A stretch of 46,504 bases of DNA from a bacterium (GTDB lineage Bacteria; Sysuimicrobiota; Sysuimicrobiia; Sysuimicrobiales; Segetimicrobiaceae). Position numbers and translations under genes: made by a program. The DNA lies in the NCBI GenBank assembly GCA_035295165.1, contig DATGJN010000004.1, forward strand, positions 1-46,504. The letters run 5' to 3'. The notes under the pieces are model-generated. The model saw nothing but the letters and a program-made list of their open reading frames with translations, made no database searches and was not told the DNA's origin. This document shows, in pieces, positions 36,183 to 44,919 of the stretch. Position 1 is the stretch's first letter, and the number at the start of each line of letters is the position of its first letter.

Positions 36183-37547
36183 CTACCCTGCCTCGGCAAC
36201 CAGGAGGACGTTCACGTGACTCGTGTGCGGACTCGTGTCCACCGGTCGGGCTCGCACGATCCGGTACCCAGCCGCCTGCAGGACGTCCGCGTCTCCTCCG
36301 AGACACCGCAGCGACCGCCCCAGGTACACGATCCGTTCGACCCCGGCACGACGGAGGGCCGGCACGACCCCCGGCGTGAGCCCCGTCCCGTCCGGGCGCA
36401 GGAACGCGAGGCGCACGGGCGTCGCCCGCGCGGCCTTCTGCACCGCCCGCGCCGCGTCGCGGGTGTAGAAGGTGCAGTTCTCGATCCGGTTGTCGCGGAC
36501 GTTGGCGCGGGCGGCGTCGACCAACGGGCCGCTCGTGACGCCCACGGCGCGGCCGGCGGCAAGCGCGAGATGCAGCGTGTACGCGCCGATCCCGGCACCG
36601 ATCTCGATCACCGTATCGGACCCGGACGCGTCCAGCGCGGTCAGGATCAGCTCGATCACACCAGGCAGCGCCCGTGCGTTCGCCGGGAACTCCGCGAGCA
36701 GCGGGACGCCATAGCGCACCCCGGCGACCTCTTCCCGCACGCGGGTCCGCCCCCAGAGAAGCGACGGTCGCCGCCCGGCCGGCACGGGACCACGTCGCGG
36801 GACGCCGACCTCGAGGATCCCGACGAGCCCAGGGACACGGTCGAGAAGCGCACGCACGACCGCCGTGCGCGCCGCCGCACCGAGAGGTTCGGTGACGGTG
36901 AGCCCGAGCAGCACCTCGCCGGTTGCCGCGCCGACGCGACCGATCACGCCGCGGAACGGCGGGCCGTCCGCGAGCGCCGCCCACCCGTCGCGGACCGCCC
37001 CGAGGAGCGCGACATTCGCCGGGTGCTGGACCGGGCAGGTCTGGGCGTCGATCACGCGGGTCTCGCCCCAGGCGTAGAACCCCAGCACCGGCGCTCCGTC
37101 GGGCGGACCGGCGGTCGCTTCAAGCCGAGTCCGGAACCCCCACGGGGGACCCCATCCGATCGCCGGCTCCACCTCGACGGTCCGAAGGCCGGGACGCGCG
37201 AGCGCCTGGGCCACCAGCAGAGCCTTTTGCTCGAGCTGCGTGACGTAGTTCAGGTGCTGCCACTGGCAGCCGCCGCACTGCCCAAAGTATGGGCACAGCG
37301 GCGGCACTACCCCCTCGCCCGGCCGCCGGAGCGCCACCACCCGGCCGCGCGTCGACCCGCGGGCGGTCTTGAGAATCTCCACTGTGGCGACTTCGCCGGG
37401 CGCCGCATAGGGCACGGCCAGGACCCGGCCGCCGACGCGGCCGAGGGCCGTGCCGTCCGATCCCATCTGCTCAAACGCCACGATCACGTGGGCGCCGGGT
37501 ACCAGGGCCTTCGGCGGACGGACACGCGCTCGCGCCGGCGGCGGCAT
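36183..37547 (-). CDS. TrmA/RlmD-family RNA methyltransferase homologue lacking catalytic residues
   Basis: A 454-residue homologue of the m5U RNA methyltransferases TrmA/RlmC/RlmD. The TRAM domain and the Fe-S motif CPYFGQCGGCQWQH are intact, with a later Cys in DAQTCPVQ. The SAM fold is recognisable but altered: VIEIGAGIGAYTLHLA where the family has a DLYCGVG-type motif. In the active site, the SCNP motif holding the catalytic Cys reads VYLGRSLRCLGG, with Arg (codon 36315-36317) at the Cys position. The DPPRxG motif reads RPDGTG, and the general-base Glu of HxE is Asn in HTSHVN. The enzyme is therefore probably not an m5U methylase of the known mechanism. The start is uncertain: ATG 37547 has no clear ribosome site; GTG 37697 would add 50 Arg-rich residues. 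Confidence 0.82.
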   Translation of the reverse strand: MPPPARARVRPPKALVPGAHVIVAFEQMGSDGTALGRVGGRVLAVPYAAPGEVATVEILKTARGSTRGRVVALRRPGEGVVPPLCPYFGQCGGCQWQHLNYVTQLEQKALLVAQALARPGLRTVEVEPAIGWGPPWGFRTRLEATAGPPDGAPVLGFYAWGETRVIDAQTCPVQHPANVALLGAVRDGWAALADGPPFRGVIGRVGAATGEVLLGLTVTEPLGAAARTAVVRALLDRVPGLVGILEVGVPRRGPVPAGRRPSLLWGRTRVREEVAGVRYGVPLLAEFPANARALPGVIELILTALDASGSDTVIEIGAGIGAYTLHLALAAGRAVGVTSGPLVDAARANVRDNRIENCTFYTRDAARAVQKAARATPVRLAFLRPDGTGLTPGVVPALRRAGVERIVYLGRSLRCLGGDADVLQAAGYRIVRARPVDTSPHTSHVNVLLVAEAG

Positions 37548-37686
37548 CTTGCGCTTCGTGGCTGACGAACGTCCCTGGCCCGGACCCGACCGCGTCGACG
37601 GCTCCCGTTCGCGCTGGAAAAGGGATTCGTCTGGACCCGGCCGGCGCGCAGCGGCGCGCGCCTCCGGGCGGCGCCGGTCGCCGACG

Positions 37687-39144
37687 CTATCCCGCACCGA
37701 TCCGTTCCCGCAGCAGCCGGTTGACCATCTCGGGATTGGCCCGGCCCCGGGTCTTCTTCATCACCTGGCCGACGAGAAACGCGACGGCCCGATCCTTGCC
37801 CGCCCGGACGTCTCCGACGGGGCCGGGGTTGTCGGCGATCGCCGCGTCTACGAGGCGCACGATCTCCGCTTCGTCGCTGATCTGCACCAGCCCGCGGTCG
37901 CGGACGATCTCGTCCGCCGCGCGGCCGGTCCGGAGCATCTCCTCGAGCACCTCTTTCGCGGATCGCCCGCTGAGCGTCCCACGCTCGATCAGCGCGAGCA
38001 GCTCCGCGAGCGCGCCCGGGCCGATCTGTGCCTGCTCGATCTCGAGACCGGCCGCATTCAGGTAGGCCGCAACGTCGCCGACGAGCCAGTTGCCGACTGT
38101 TTTCGGATGCGGAAAGCGGCGCACCGTCTCCTCGAAGAATTCGGCCATCGGGCGGGTCTCGGTGAGCAGCCCCGCGTCGTGCTCCGGCAGCCCGTACGTC
38201 TCGATGTACCGGCGGCGGCGCGCGTCGGGGAGTTCCGGGAGGTCCGCGCGCACACGCTCGACCGACGACTCGTCCACGCGCACCGGCAGCAGGTCGGGTT
38301 CCGGGAAGTACCGGTAGTCCTGCGCCTCCTCCTTCTCCCGCGAGGCAAACGTGATCCCACGGTCCTCGTCCCAGTGACGCGTTTCCTGCACGACGGCCTC
38401 GCCCCGCTCGAGCAACGCGCGCTGGCGCGCTTCCTCGACGCGCAGGGCCCGCTCGACCGCGCGCAGCGAGTTCATGTTCTTCACCTCGGTCCGGATCCCG
38501 TGCGGCGCGCCCGGGGCGCGCAGCGACAGGTTCGCGTCACAGCGCAGGGTGCCTTCCTCCATGCGCCCCGTCGTCACACCGGCGTACTGGAGCACCGCAC
38601 GCAGCCGGGTGAGAAACGCGCGCGCTTCCTCCGGCGATCGCAGGTCGGGGTCGGACACGACCTCCATGAGGGGCGTGCCGCTCCGATTGTAATCGACGAG
38701 GCTGCGTCCCTCCGCGTGAACGAGCCTGCCGGTGTCCTCCTCAAGGTGCACGCGGCGGATGCCGACGCGACGCACCTCCCCGGCCAGATCCAACACCAGC
38801 GCTCCGGCGGTCGCCAGCGGCGGATGCCCGGTGTACTGATATTGGGAAATCTGGTAGTTCTTGGGGATGTCCGGATAGTAGTAGTTCTTGCGGTGGAACC
38901 GGCTCTCGGGGTGGATCGTGCACCCGAGCACGAGAGCCGTGCGCACCCCGAACTCCACGGCCTGCCGGTTGAGCACGGGCAGGGACCCGGGGAGACCGAG
39001 ACAGACCGGGCACGTCAGGGTGTTGGGTGGTGCCCCGAATGTAACCGCGCACCCGCAGAACATCTTGCTGGCCGTGTTGAGCTGAACGTGCACCTCCAGC
39101 CCGATGACCGTCTCGTACGCCGCCGGGGCGCGGGTCGCGTTCAT
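37687..39144 (-). CDS. gatB: Asp/Glu-tRNA amidotransferase subunit B
   Basis: GatB, the tRNA-binding kinase subunit of GatCAB. The complex converts Glu-tRNA(Gln) and/or Asp-tRNA(Asn) to the amide forms. The 485-residue protein opens with [20 protein letters not shown], followed by the zinc site residues CGCAVTFG and [29 protein letters not shown] and [14 protein letters not shown] are further landmarks, and the helical tail plus YqeY-like domain end in [20 protein letters not shown]. The ATG overlaps the gatA stop by four bases (ATGA). It is the last gat gene; the TrmA-like gene follows. Confidence 0.98.
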   Translation of the reverse strand: MNATRAPAAYETVIGLEVHVQLNTASKMFCGCAVTFGAPPNTLTCPVCLGLPGSLPVLNRQAVEFGVRTALVLGCTIHPESRFHRKNYYYPDIPKNYQISQYQYTGHPPLATAGALVLDLAGEVRRVGIRRVHLEEDTGRLVHAEGRSLVDYNRSGTPLMEVVSDPDLRSPEEARAFLTRLRAVLQYAGVTTGRMEEGTLRCDANLSLRAPGAPHGIRTEVKNMNSLRAVERALRVEEARQRALLERGEAVVQETRHWDEDRGITFASREKEEAQDYRYFPEPDLLPVRVDESSVERVRADLPELPDARRRRYIETYGLPEHDAGLLTETRPMAEFFEETVRRFPHPKTVGNWLVGDVAAYLNAAGLEIEQAQIGPGALAELLALIERGTLSGRSAKEVLEEMLRTGRAADEIVRDRGLVQISDEAEIVRLVDAAIADNPGPVGDVRAGKDRAVAFLVGQVMKKTRGRANPEMVNRLLRERIGAG

Positions 39145-40643
39145 GCGCGGGTGCGCCGGCCCTCGGCCGCTGCGAGCGGCGGCCGGAAGGCGTGCGTCCC
39201 AATCGCCTGCTCGAGCGCGTGCGCGACGTTGAGCACCGTGGCTTCGTCAAACCGCCGGCCCGCAATCTGGAGTCCCACGGGGAGCCCCCCAACGACCCCG
39301 CACGGCACCGAGGCGCCCGGGAGCCCCGCCAGGTTGAGCGGAACGGTGAACACGTCGGCGAGGTACATCTGGAGCGGGTCCTCGACGCGCTCGCCGAGCG
39401 GAAACGCGGTCGTCGGCGCCACCGGCCCGACGAGGATGTCGACCGCGGCGAGCGCATCCTCCATCTCGCGCCGGATCACCTCGCGGACACGCTGCGCCCG
39501 CAGGTAGAACGCGTCGTAGTAGCCAGCGGAGAGCGCATACGTCCCCAGCATGATACGCCGCTTCACCTCCGCGCCAAACCCCTCATCGCGCGTCCGTGCG
39601 TACATGCCGATCAGATCGTCGGCGCGGTCGGTGCGGCGGCCGTACAGCACCCCCGCGTACCGGGCCAGGTTGCTGCTCGCCTCCGCCGGCGCAACGATGT
39701 AGTATGCGGGCAACGCGTAGGGCGCGTGCGGCAGCGACACGTCTACGCGCCGGGCCCCGAGCCCCTCGAGCGTTCGGATCGCGTCCCGGACCGCGTTCGC
39801 GACCCCGGCATCCACGCCGTCCTCCAGGAACTCGCGCACCACGCCGAGGCGGAGTCCGCGCACGCGCCCCGTCAGCAGCGCGGGATAGTCGGGCACCTCG
39901 ACGTCGGCCGACGTCGCGTCGGCCGGATCGCGCCCGGCGATCTCGCGCAGCAGCAGCGCGGCGTCGCGCGCATCGCGCGCGAACGGCCCGATCTGGTCGA
40001 GCGAGGACGCGAACGCGATGAGTCCGTACCGGGAGACGCGCCCGTACGTCGGCTTGAGACCGACGACACCGCAGAACGCGCCCGGCTCGCGGATGCTGCC
40101 GCCAGTGTCGCTGCCGAGCGCGAGCGTCGCCTCACCGGCGGCCACCGCCGCCGCCGACCCACCGCTGCTGCCCCCGGGGACCCGGGCCGGATCCCAGGGG
40201 TTCCGCGTGGGACCGAACGCGGAGTTCTCAGTGCTGCTCCCCATCGCAAACTCGTCGCAGTTCGTCTTGCCCAGCACGATCGCCCCCGCCTCACGCAGGC
40301 GCGTGACCACGGTCGCGTCGTACGGCGGCCGAAATCCCTCGAGGATACGCGAGCCCGCCGTCGTCGGCACGCCGCGCGTACAGAGGTTGTCCTTAAGCGC
40401 GACGGGCACGCCCGCGAGCGCCGGCGCGTCCTCTCGCCCGGCGGCCGCATCCCACCGCGCGGCGTCGCGGAGCGCGGCGTCGGCGTCGAGATACAGATAC
40501 GCGTGGATCCGCGGCTCCACCGCGTCGATCCGGTCGAGCACCGCCCGGACGACCTCGGTCGGGCGCATCTCTCCCCGACGGTAGCGCGCCCTGAGCTCCC
40601 ACGCGGGCAGGTCCGCGGGCGACGCGGACGGGGTGGGCGTCAT
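39141..40643 (-). CDS. gatA: Glutamyl/aspartyl-tRNA amidotransferase subunit A
   Basis: GatA, the amidase subunit that releases ammonia from glutamine. The 500-residue amidase-signature protein has the catalytic Lys in [17 protein letters not shown], the cis-Ser/Ser pair in [15 protein letters not shown] and [17 protein letters not shown], and [19 protein letters not shown], diagnostic of GatA. The length is normal. The ATG at 40643 overlaps the gatC stop by four bases, and its own stop overlaps the gatB start, so the three subunits are translationally coupled and made in equal amounts. Confidence 0.98.
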   Translation of the reverse strand: MTPTPSASPADLPAWELRARYRRGEMRPTEVVRAVLDRIDAVEPRIHAYLYLDADAALRDAARWDAAAGREDAPALAGVPVALKDNLCTRGVPTTAGSRILEGFRPPYDATVVTRLREAGAIVLGKTNCDEFAMGSSTENSAFGPTRNPWDPARVPGGSSGGSAAAVAAGEATLALGSDTGGSIREPGAFCGVVGLKPTYGRVSRYGLIAFASSLDQIGPFARDARDAALLLREIAGRDPADATSADVEVPDYPALLTGRVRGLRLGVVREFLEDGVDAGVANAVRDAIRTLEGLGARRVDVSLPHAPYALPAYYIVAPAEASSNLARYAGVLYGRRTDRADDLIGMYARTRDEGFGAEVKRRIMLGTYALSAGYYDAFYLRAQRVREVIRREMEDALAAVDILVGPVAPTTAFPLGERVEDPLQMYLADVFTVPLNLAGLPGASVPCGVVGGLPVGLQIAGRRFDEATVLNVAHALEQAIGTHAFRPPLAAAEGRRTRA

Positions 40644-40975
40644 GGGGTGCCGGCGTCCTCCGCGCCCTCGATCACGGGCGGGACGACGACGTAGCCGTCT
40701 TCGACGGCCGGCGCGTTTGCGAGCGCCTGCTCCCGGGGCAGCGACGGCACGGCCCGGTCGTCGCGCAGCGCGCCGACCGCAGGATCCCCCTGGCCCGCCG
40801 CGGGTGTGTCCCCGAGATCGAGCTCGGTGAGCCGCTGGAACGACTCGAGGATGCCGCCGAGTTGCGCGCGGAACAGACGGCGCTCTTCGGGCGTGAGCTC
40901 AAGCCGGCTCAACCGGGCCACGTGCGCCACGGTGGCATCGTCGATCGTCGGTGCAGGCGACCGGTCGTCGGACAC
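40640..40975 (-). CDS. gatC: Asp/Glu-tRNA amidotransferase subunit C
   Basis: GatC, the small belt subunit that holds GatA and GatB together. The 111-residue protein has the family core [20 protein letters not shown] and [20 protein letters not shown], and ends with [12 protein letters not shown] chose GTG 40975 because a perfect AGGAGGG lies six bases upstream; a longer frame upstream is Arg-rich and overlaps the promoter. It is the first gene of gatC-gatA-gatB, with a likely promoter about 30 bases upstream. Confidence 0.95.
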   Translation of the reverse strand: MSDDRSPAPTIDDATVAHVARLSRLELTPEERRLFRAQLGGILESFQRLTELDLGDTPAAGQGDPAVGALRDDRAVPSLPREQALANAPAVEDGYVVVPPVIEGAEDAGTP

Positions 40976-41004
40976 GCGATCCCTCCTGACGTGTGGTCGC
41001 CGCC

Positions 41005-41034
41005 ATCGTAACACAGCGCGGGGGGCACGGTCTA
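41005..41034 (-). promoter_or_regulatory. Putative promoter of gatCAB
   Basis: On the minus strand, TAGACC (41034-41029) and TACGAT (41010-41005) are separated by 18 bases. The -10 is identical to that of the tRNA-Leu promoter. The predicted start lies about 25 bases before the gatC GTG. The -35 falls in the loop of the stem-loop that ends the upstream transporter operon. Confidence 0.45.
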
Positions 41035-41047
41035 CGCGCCCCCCGCG
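41017..41047 (-). terminator. GC-rich stem-loop ending the third transporter operon
   Basis: A perfect 10-bp stem (arms 41017-41026 and 41038-41047) with an 11-base loop, 22 bases after the SBP stop. There is no T-run. As the SBP is the last transporter gene here, this hairpin probably separates the operon from gatCAB, while resembling the hairpins after the other SBP genes. Confidence 0.55.
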
Positions 41048-41069
41048 TGCGTCGTCGTCCGTGCGGCCG

Positions 41070-42845
41070 CTACTGTTTGTAGAGAGTGTAGAAGTACTGC
41101 CCGGGGAAGATCGGGTTGTAGTACCACCCGTGCACCCACGAACGCATCGTGAAATACGTGGTCGGCTGCACGAGGAACAGGTATGGAAGATCGTTGTACG
41201 CGATCATCGAGACCTGCTTGTACAGCGCCTTGCGCTGGGCCGGATCGGTTACGCTGACCGCCTGATCGATCAGCCGGTCGGCGTCCGCACTGTGATACCC
41301 GCCGCGGACCGGGAAGTACCCGGCCGAGGCGAGGAACGGCTGCGCGAAATCATGCGGATCGGGATAGTCCGCGAACCACCCGAGGAAGTACATCGTCCCC
41401 TTGTGACTGAACAACAGGGAGTTGAGCGTGCTCGCCGGCACCGGGCGGAAGGCGATCTGGAACTTGGGGTTGAGGGCCTGCACGTCGTCGCGCACGATCT
41501 CGGCTCCGACCTGCCGCGCGGCGTTGCCGGCGGTGTACGGGATCGTGAACTTGAACCCGGTGTCCCAGGCCTTGCCGCCCATCGCCTCCTTGAACTCGGC
41601 GATCGCCTTGTCGCGGCTCGTCGCGTAGGTGGGGATCGACGGGTCGTACCCGAGCAGCCCCTGCACGATCGGGCCGTGCGGCAGGATGCCCTGCCCGGCG
41701 TAGGCGCTGTTCAGGTTCTGGGTGTAGTCGAACGCGTACGCGAACCCCCGGCGGACGTGGATATCCGCGAAGAAGTCCGGTGGAATCCCCTGCCCGTCGA
41801 GTTTGCCGCTGCCCGCGTCGGGGTTGCCATCGGTGTCGATCTTGAAGTTGAACTGGAGCGTCTGCACCGCGATCTGGGGCAGCTTGGTCTGCATCACCGT
41901 GTTGGGTAGGTTTCGCAACTGCGACTGTTCGTTCAGGGACGCCACGATCAGGTCCGCGTCGCCCTGCTGCAGCTGCAGGCGCCGCGTGGCCAGCTCCGAC
42001 ACCGACCGGATGATGACACGGGCGAGCGCCGCCGGCTTGCGCCAGTAGTGGGTGTTGCGGACCAGGATCACTTCCTTGGTCTGAGGATCCCACTGCTGCA
42101 GCATGAACGGCCCGGTGCCGTCCATGTGGTTGAATTGGTACCGGTCCTCGTTCTTCGGGTTGTTGAACTTCTGCCAGGTCGTCGCGCCCCCGTCCCAATC
42201 GTTGTGCGCCGCCGCCCACTTGCGCGGCATCACGCCGCCCCAGGCCGCCATGATCGTCAGAAATGGCGCAAACGGCTTCTTGAGATGGAAGACGACGGTA
42301 TTGCCCTGCGCGTACACGGCCTTCTGGACCTGGTCCCACGTCACCTGAATCTTGCCCTGGGCGTCCCGCGTGCTGTCGACGCCGAGGAGCGGGCTCAACA
42401 GCAGCCACGCGGGCCCGCCGGCTTGGTCCTGCAGCAGGAACCGCCGGAACGAGTACACGACGTCGTCCGTCGTCATCGTGGAGCCGTCGTGGAACTGGAC
42501 GCCCTGGCGGATCGGGAACGTGTACGTCAGCCCATCCTTGCTGATCAGGCCGTTCTCCAGGCTCGGGACTTCCGTCGCGAGCATCGGCGAAAACTTGTCG
42601 ATCGACGAGCCGCTGTAGATGATCAGCGTCTCGTACACGTTTGGCCAGATCGGTTCGGCGGAGTAGATGTCATAGGCGAGGTCGGGATCGAGGCTCGTGA
42701 CGTCGCCGAACTGCAGTTCAACGAAGGTGTCGGGATTCTTCACCGGCTCACCGGCACCCCGGGCGACGAGCACGCCGAGCGAGAGCATCAACACGACGGC
42801 GACCAACGCCGCCGCACCGCGGACGGTCCACGACGCGATACGCAT
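41070..42845 (-). CDS. ABC transporter substrate-binding protein, family 5 (paralogue B)
   Basis: A 591-residue SBP_bac_5 protein, longer than average. The signal peptide is MRIASWTVRGAAALVAVVLM and following hydrophobic residues to about 30; no lipobox Cys. Family landmarks include LQFGDVTSLDPDLAYD, TYTFPIRQGVQFHDGS and VVYSFRRFL. ATG 42845 has AGGAGGAGAG immediately upstream. It is strikingly similar throughout to the partial SBP at 44920-46504 (e.g. NGLISKDGLTYTFPIRQGV in both, and MRSWV-GWYYN near both C-termini), so the two arose by duplication. It lies downstream of the permease pair, 50 bp away, ending the operon. The two paralogues probably feed one permease with different ligands. 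Confidence 0.95.
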   Translation of the reverse strand: MRIASWTVRGAAALVAVVLMLSLGVLVARGAGEPVKNPDTFVELQFGDVTSLDPDLAYDIYSAEPIWPNVYETLIIYSGSSIDKFSPMLATEVPSLENGLISKDGLTYTFPIRQGVQFHDGSTMTTDDVVYSFRRFLLQDQAGGPAWLLLSPLLGVDSTRDAQGKIQVTWDQVQKAVYAQGNTVVFHLKKPFAPFLTIMAAWGGVMPRKWAAAHNDWDGGATTWQKFNNPKNEDRYQFNHMDGTGPFMLQQWDPQTKEVILVRNTHYWRKPAALARVIIRSVSELATRRLQLQQGDADLIVASLNEQSQLRNLPNTVMQTKLPQIAVQTLQFNFKIDTDGNPDAGSGKLDGQGIPPDFFADIHVRRGFAYAFDYTQNLNSAYAGQGILPHGPIVQGLLGYDPSIPTYATSRDKAIAEFKEAMGGKAWDTGFKFTIPYTAGNAARQVGAEIVRDDVQALNPKFQIAFRPVPASTLNSLLFSHKGTMYFLGWFADYPDPHDFAQPFLASAGYFPVRGGYHSADADRLIDQAVSVTDPAQRKALYKQVSMIAYNDLPYLFLVQPTTYFTMRSWVHGWYYNPIFPGQYFYTLYKQ

Positions 42846-42895
42846 CTCTCTCCTCCTCTGCGGTTGTCTTCGCTGCATCCTGCGCGAGCTCGGCG

Positions 42896-43849
42896 CTAGC
42901 GGCTCCCTTGCTGGCGCGGGTCGAAGATGTCCCGGAACGCGTCCCCGAGCAGGTTCCATCCCAGGACGAACAGGAAGATCGCCGTCCCGGGCACGGCGAG
43001 CGTGTACCAGAACTGGAACGGGTCACCGGCGGTGCCCAGGATCCAGTTGTGCGACAGGTTGATGAGCTGTCCCCAGTCCGCGTACCCCGGCGGGGCGCCA
43101 AGCCCGAGGAACGACAGCGCCGCGAAGGTGATCACGATCTGCCCCATGTCCAGCGACGCGAGGATCAGGATCGGGTAGATCGTGTTCGGAATCACGTGCC
43201 GGCCGATGATGACCAAATCGCGATCGCCGAGCGCCCGGGCCGCCTGCACGAACTCCATGTCCCGCACGCGGAGAAACTCCGCCCGCAGGAGACGCGTGTA
43301 CGTGGGCCACTGCACCGCGGCGATGGCGATCATGGCGTTGCGCACGCTCTGCCCGAGGACCGCCACGATCACGACCGCCAGGATCAGGCCCGGGAACGCG
43401 AGGAAAATATCGGTCACGCGCATGACCAGCTCGTCCATCCATCCGCCATAGTATCCGCTCAGGCTCCCGAGGACGAGCGACACGCCTATCCCGATCGCCA
43501 CGACGGTCAGCGCGACGAGGAGCGCGCTCCTCGTGCCCCACACGGCGCCGTAGTAGAGATCGAACTGCTCCTCGGTAGTCCCAAATGGGTGGCCCGGCCC
43601 GGGCGGGTGGGGATCGCTCGAGTACCCCTCGTGGGGAATCATGTAGGGGTTCCGCTCGGTGGGATGCGCGAGCAGCGGCGCGAGCAGCGCCACCACGCCG
43701 AAGAACACGACGATGCACAGACCGAGCATCGACAGCGGGTTCTGGCGGAACCGACGCACCGTGCGCTGCCACGTCGTCTGCTGCACGCGCGGCGCGGGCG
43801 CCGCGCCCGGCGCCACGAGCGGTGGCGAGGTCGTGCGCACCGCGCTCAT
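42896..43849 (-). CDS. DppC-type ABC transporter permease
   Basis: A 317-residue permease with an N-terminal cytoplasmic extension rich in Pro/Ala, then FRQNPLSMLGLCIVVFFGVVAL as first span. A periplasmic insert (HPTERNPYMIPHEGYSSDP) precedes GHPFGTTEEQFDLYY, a variant of the usual LGTDxxGRD signature with the Arg-Asp replaced. Five spans follow; the EAA loop is VQAARALGDRDLVIIGRHVIPN, then ALSFLGLGAPPGYADWG. ATG 43849 overlaps the stop of the DppB-type partner by four bases. It serves the paralogous SBPs on either side of the permease pair. No ATPase gene is seen. Confidence 0.95.
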   Translation of the reverse strand: MSAVRTTSPPLVAPGAAPAPRVQQTTWQRTVRRFRQNPLSMLGLCIVVFFGVVALLAPLLAHPTERNPYMIPHEGYSSDPHPPGPGHPFGTTEEQFDLYYGAVWGTRSALLVALTVVAIGIGVSLVLGSLSGYYGGWMDELVMRVTDIFLAFPGLILAVVIVAVLGQSVRNAMIAIAAVQWPTYTRLLRAEFLRVRDMEFVQAARALGDRDLVIIGRHVIPNTIYPILILASLDMGQIVITFAALSFLGLGAPPGYADWGQLINLSHNWILGTAGDPFQFWYTLAVPGTAIFLFVLGWNLLGDAFRDIFDPRQQGSR

Positions 43850-44871
43850 TTGAGGCGAATCCTCGGATCGACCACGGCATAGAGCACGTCTGCGCACAGG
43901 TTCCCGAGCACGAGCATCCCGGCGAACGCGAGCGCGAACCCCGTGACCGCGGGAATGTCGAGCTGCTGGCTCGCCGCCACTCCCCACCGCCCGATCCCCG
44001 GCCAGTTGAACACGGTCTCCGTGATCACGACGCCGGAGAGCAGGCCCACGAACAGCAAGCCCGCAAGGGTGATCACCGGGATCAGGGCGTTGCGGCGCGC
44101 ATGCTTATCGATCACCACCGACTGGTTCAGTCCTTTGGCCTCGGCGGTCCGGACGTAGTCGGCGCGCAGCGTCTCGAGCATGGACGACCGCGTGATCCGC
44201 ACGAGCACGGCCGTCAGGAAGTAGGTGAGCGTTGCCACCGGGAGCACCAAGTGGCGGAGCGCGTCCCAGAACAGCCACCACTGCCCGTTAAGGAGTGTGT
44301 CCACCGTCATGAGACCGGTGTACGGGTGAAACCGGCTGCTGCGGACGAACAGGTCCGCCTGAAGCCCGAGCCGCCCGGGCGGGAACCAGCCGAAGTGCCC
44401 GTAGAAGATCATCAGCAGCAGGAGGCCCCACACGAACGTCGGCAGCGATGCGCCGCTGATCGACGTGAACCGGCTGATGTGATCGACGAGCTGGTCCTTG
44501 CGGACCGCTGAGAGGGTGCCGAGCCAGATCCCGAGCGTGAGGATGCACGCGAAGGAGTAGAGCGCAAGTTCGAACGTCGCCGGGAAGTACCCTGCGATCG
44601 CGATGGCCACCGGCTCCCGTGCCGTCTCGGACCACCCGAGATCGCCGTGCAAGACCTGGCGCAGCCACTCCCAGTACTGGACGTACACGGGCTGGTCCAG
44701 ATGATACTTGCGGATGATGTCGGGCAGCGCGTTCAACTGCTTGGGGTCGGTGATGTAGAGGCTCGCCCGCATCGCCGGCGTGAGCAGCTGCGTTAGCGAA
44801 AAAATGAGCAGTGTCACCCCGACGGCCACGAACGGGAGCAACAACAGCCGGCGCGCGATGAACGTGCTCAT
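43846..44871 (-). CDS. DppB-type ABC transporter permease
   Basis: A 341-residue permease: MSTFIARRLLLLPFVAVGVT as first span, then IFSLTQLLTPAMRASLYI where DppB proteins usually have GDP. LDQPVYVQYWEWLRQVLHGDLGWSE follows, a common DppB block. The EAA loop is VRTAEAKGLNQSVVIDKHARRNAL and the C-terminus CADVLYAVVDPRIRLK is typical. Its ATG lies eight bases after a 26-bp perfect palindrome, and no purine-rich ribosome site is visible in between, as for the dppB-like gene at 4374. It is coupled to the DppC-type gene (ATGA overlap). Confidence 0.95.
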   Translation of the reverse strand: MSTFIARRLLLLPFVAVGVTLLIFSLTQLLTPAMRASLYITDPKQLNALPDIIRKYHLDQPVYVQYWEWLRQVLHGDLGWSETAREPVAIAIAGYFPATFELALYSFACILTLGIWLGTLSAVRKDQLVDHISRFTSISGASLPTFVWGLLLLMIFYGHFGWFPPGRLGLQADLFVRSSRFHPYTGLMTVDTLLNGQWWLFWDALRHLVLPVATLTYFLTAVLVRITRSSMLETLRADYVRTAEAKGLNQSVVIDKHARRNALIPVITLAGLLFVGLLSGVVITETVFNWPGIGRWGVAASQQLDIPAVTGFALAFAGMLVLGNLCADVLYAVVDPRIRLK

Positions 44872-44879
44872 CCGGCGGC

Positions 44880-44905
44880 GCCGGCCCGCCGCGCGGCGGG
44901 CCGGC
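44880..44905 (-). terminator. 26-bp perfect GC palindrome between SBP and permease genes
   Basis: A perfectly self-complementary GC-only sequence, able to form a 13-bp arm pairing with a tight loop. It starts 14 bases after the SBP stop and ends eight bases before the dppB-like ATG. There is no T-run. Position and composition match the hairpin at 4376-4402, suggesting the same function in tuning SBP versus permease expression. Confidence 0.6.
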
Positions 44906-44919
44906 GGGAGACCCCCGTG

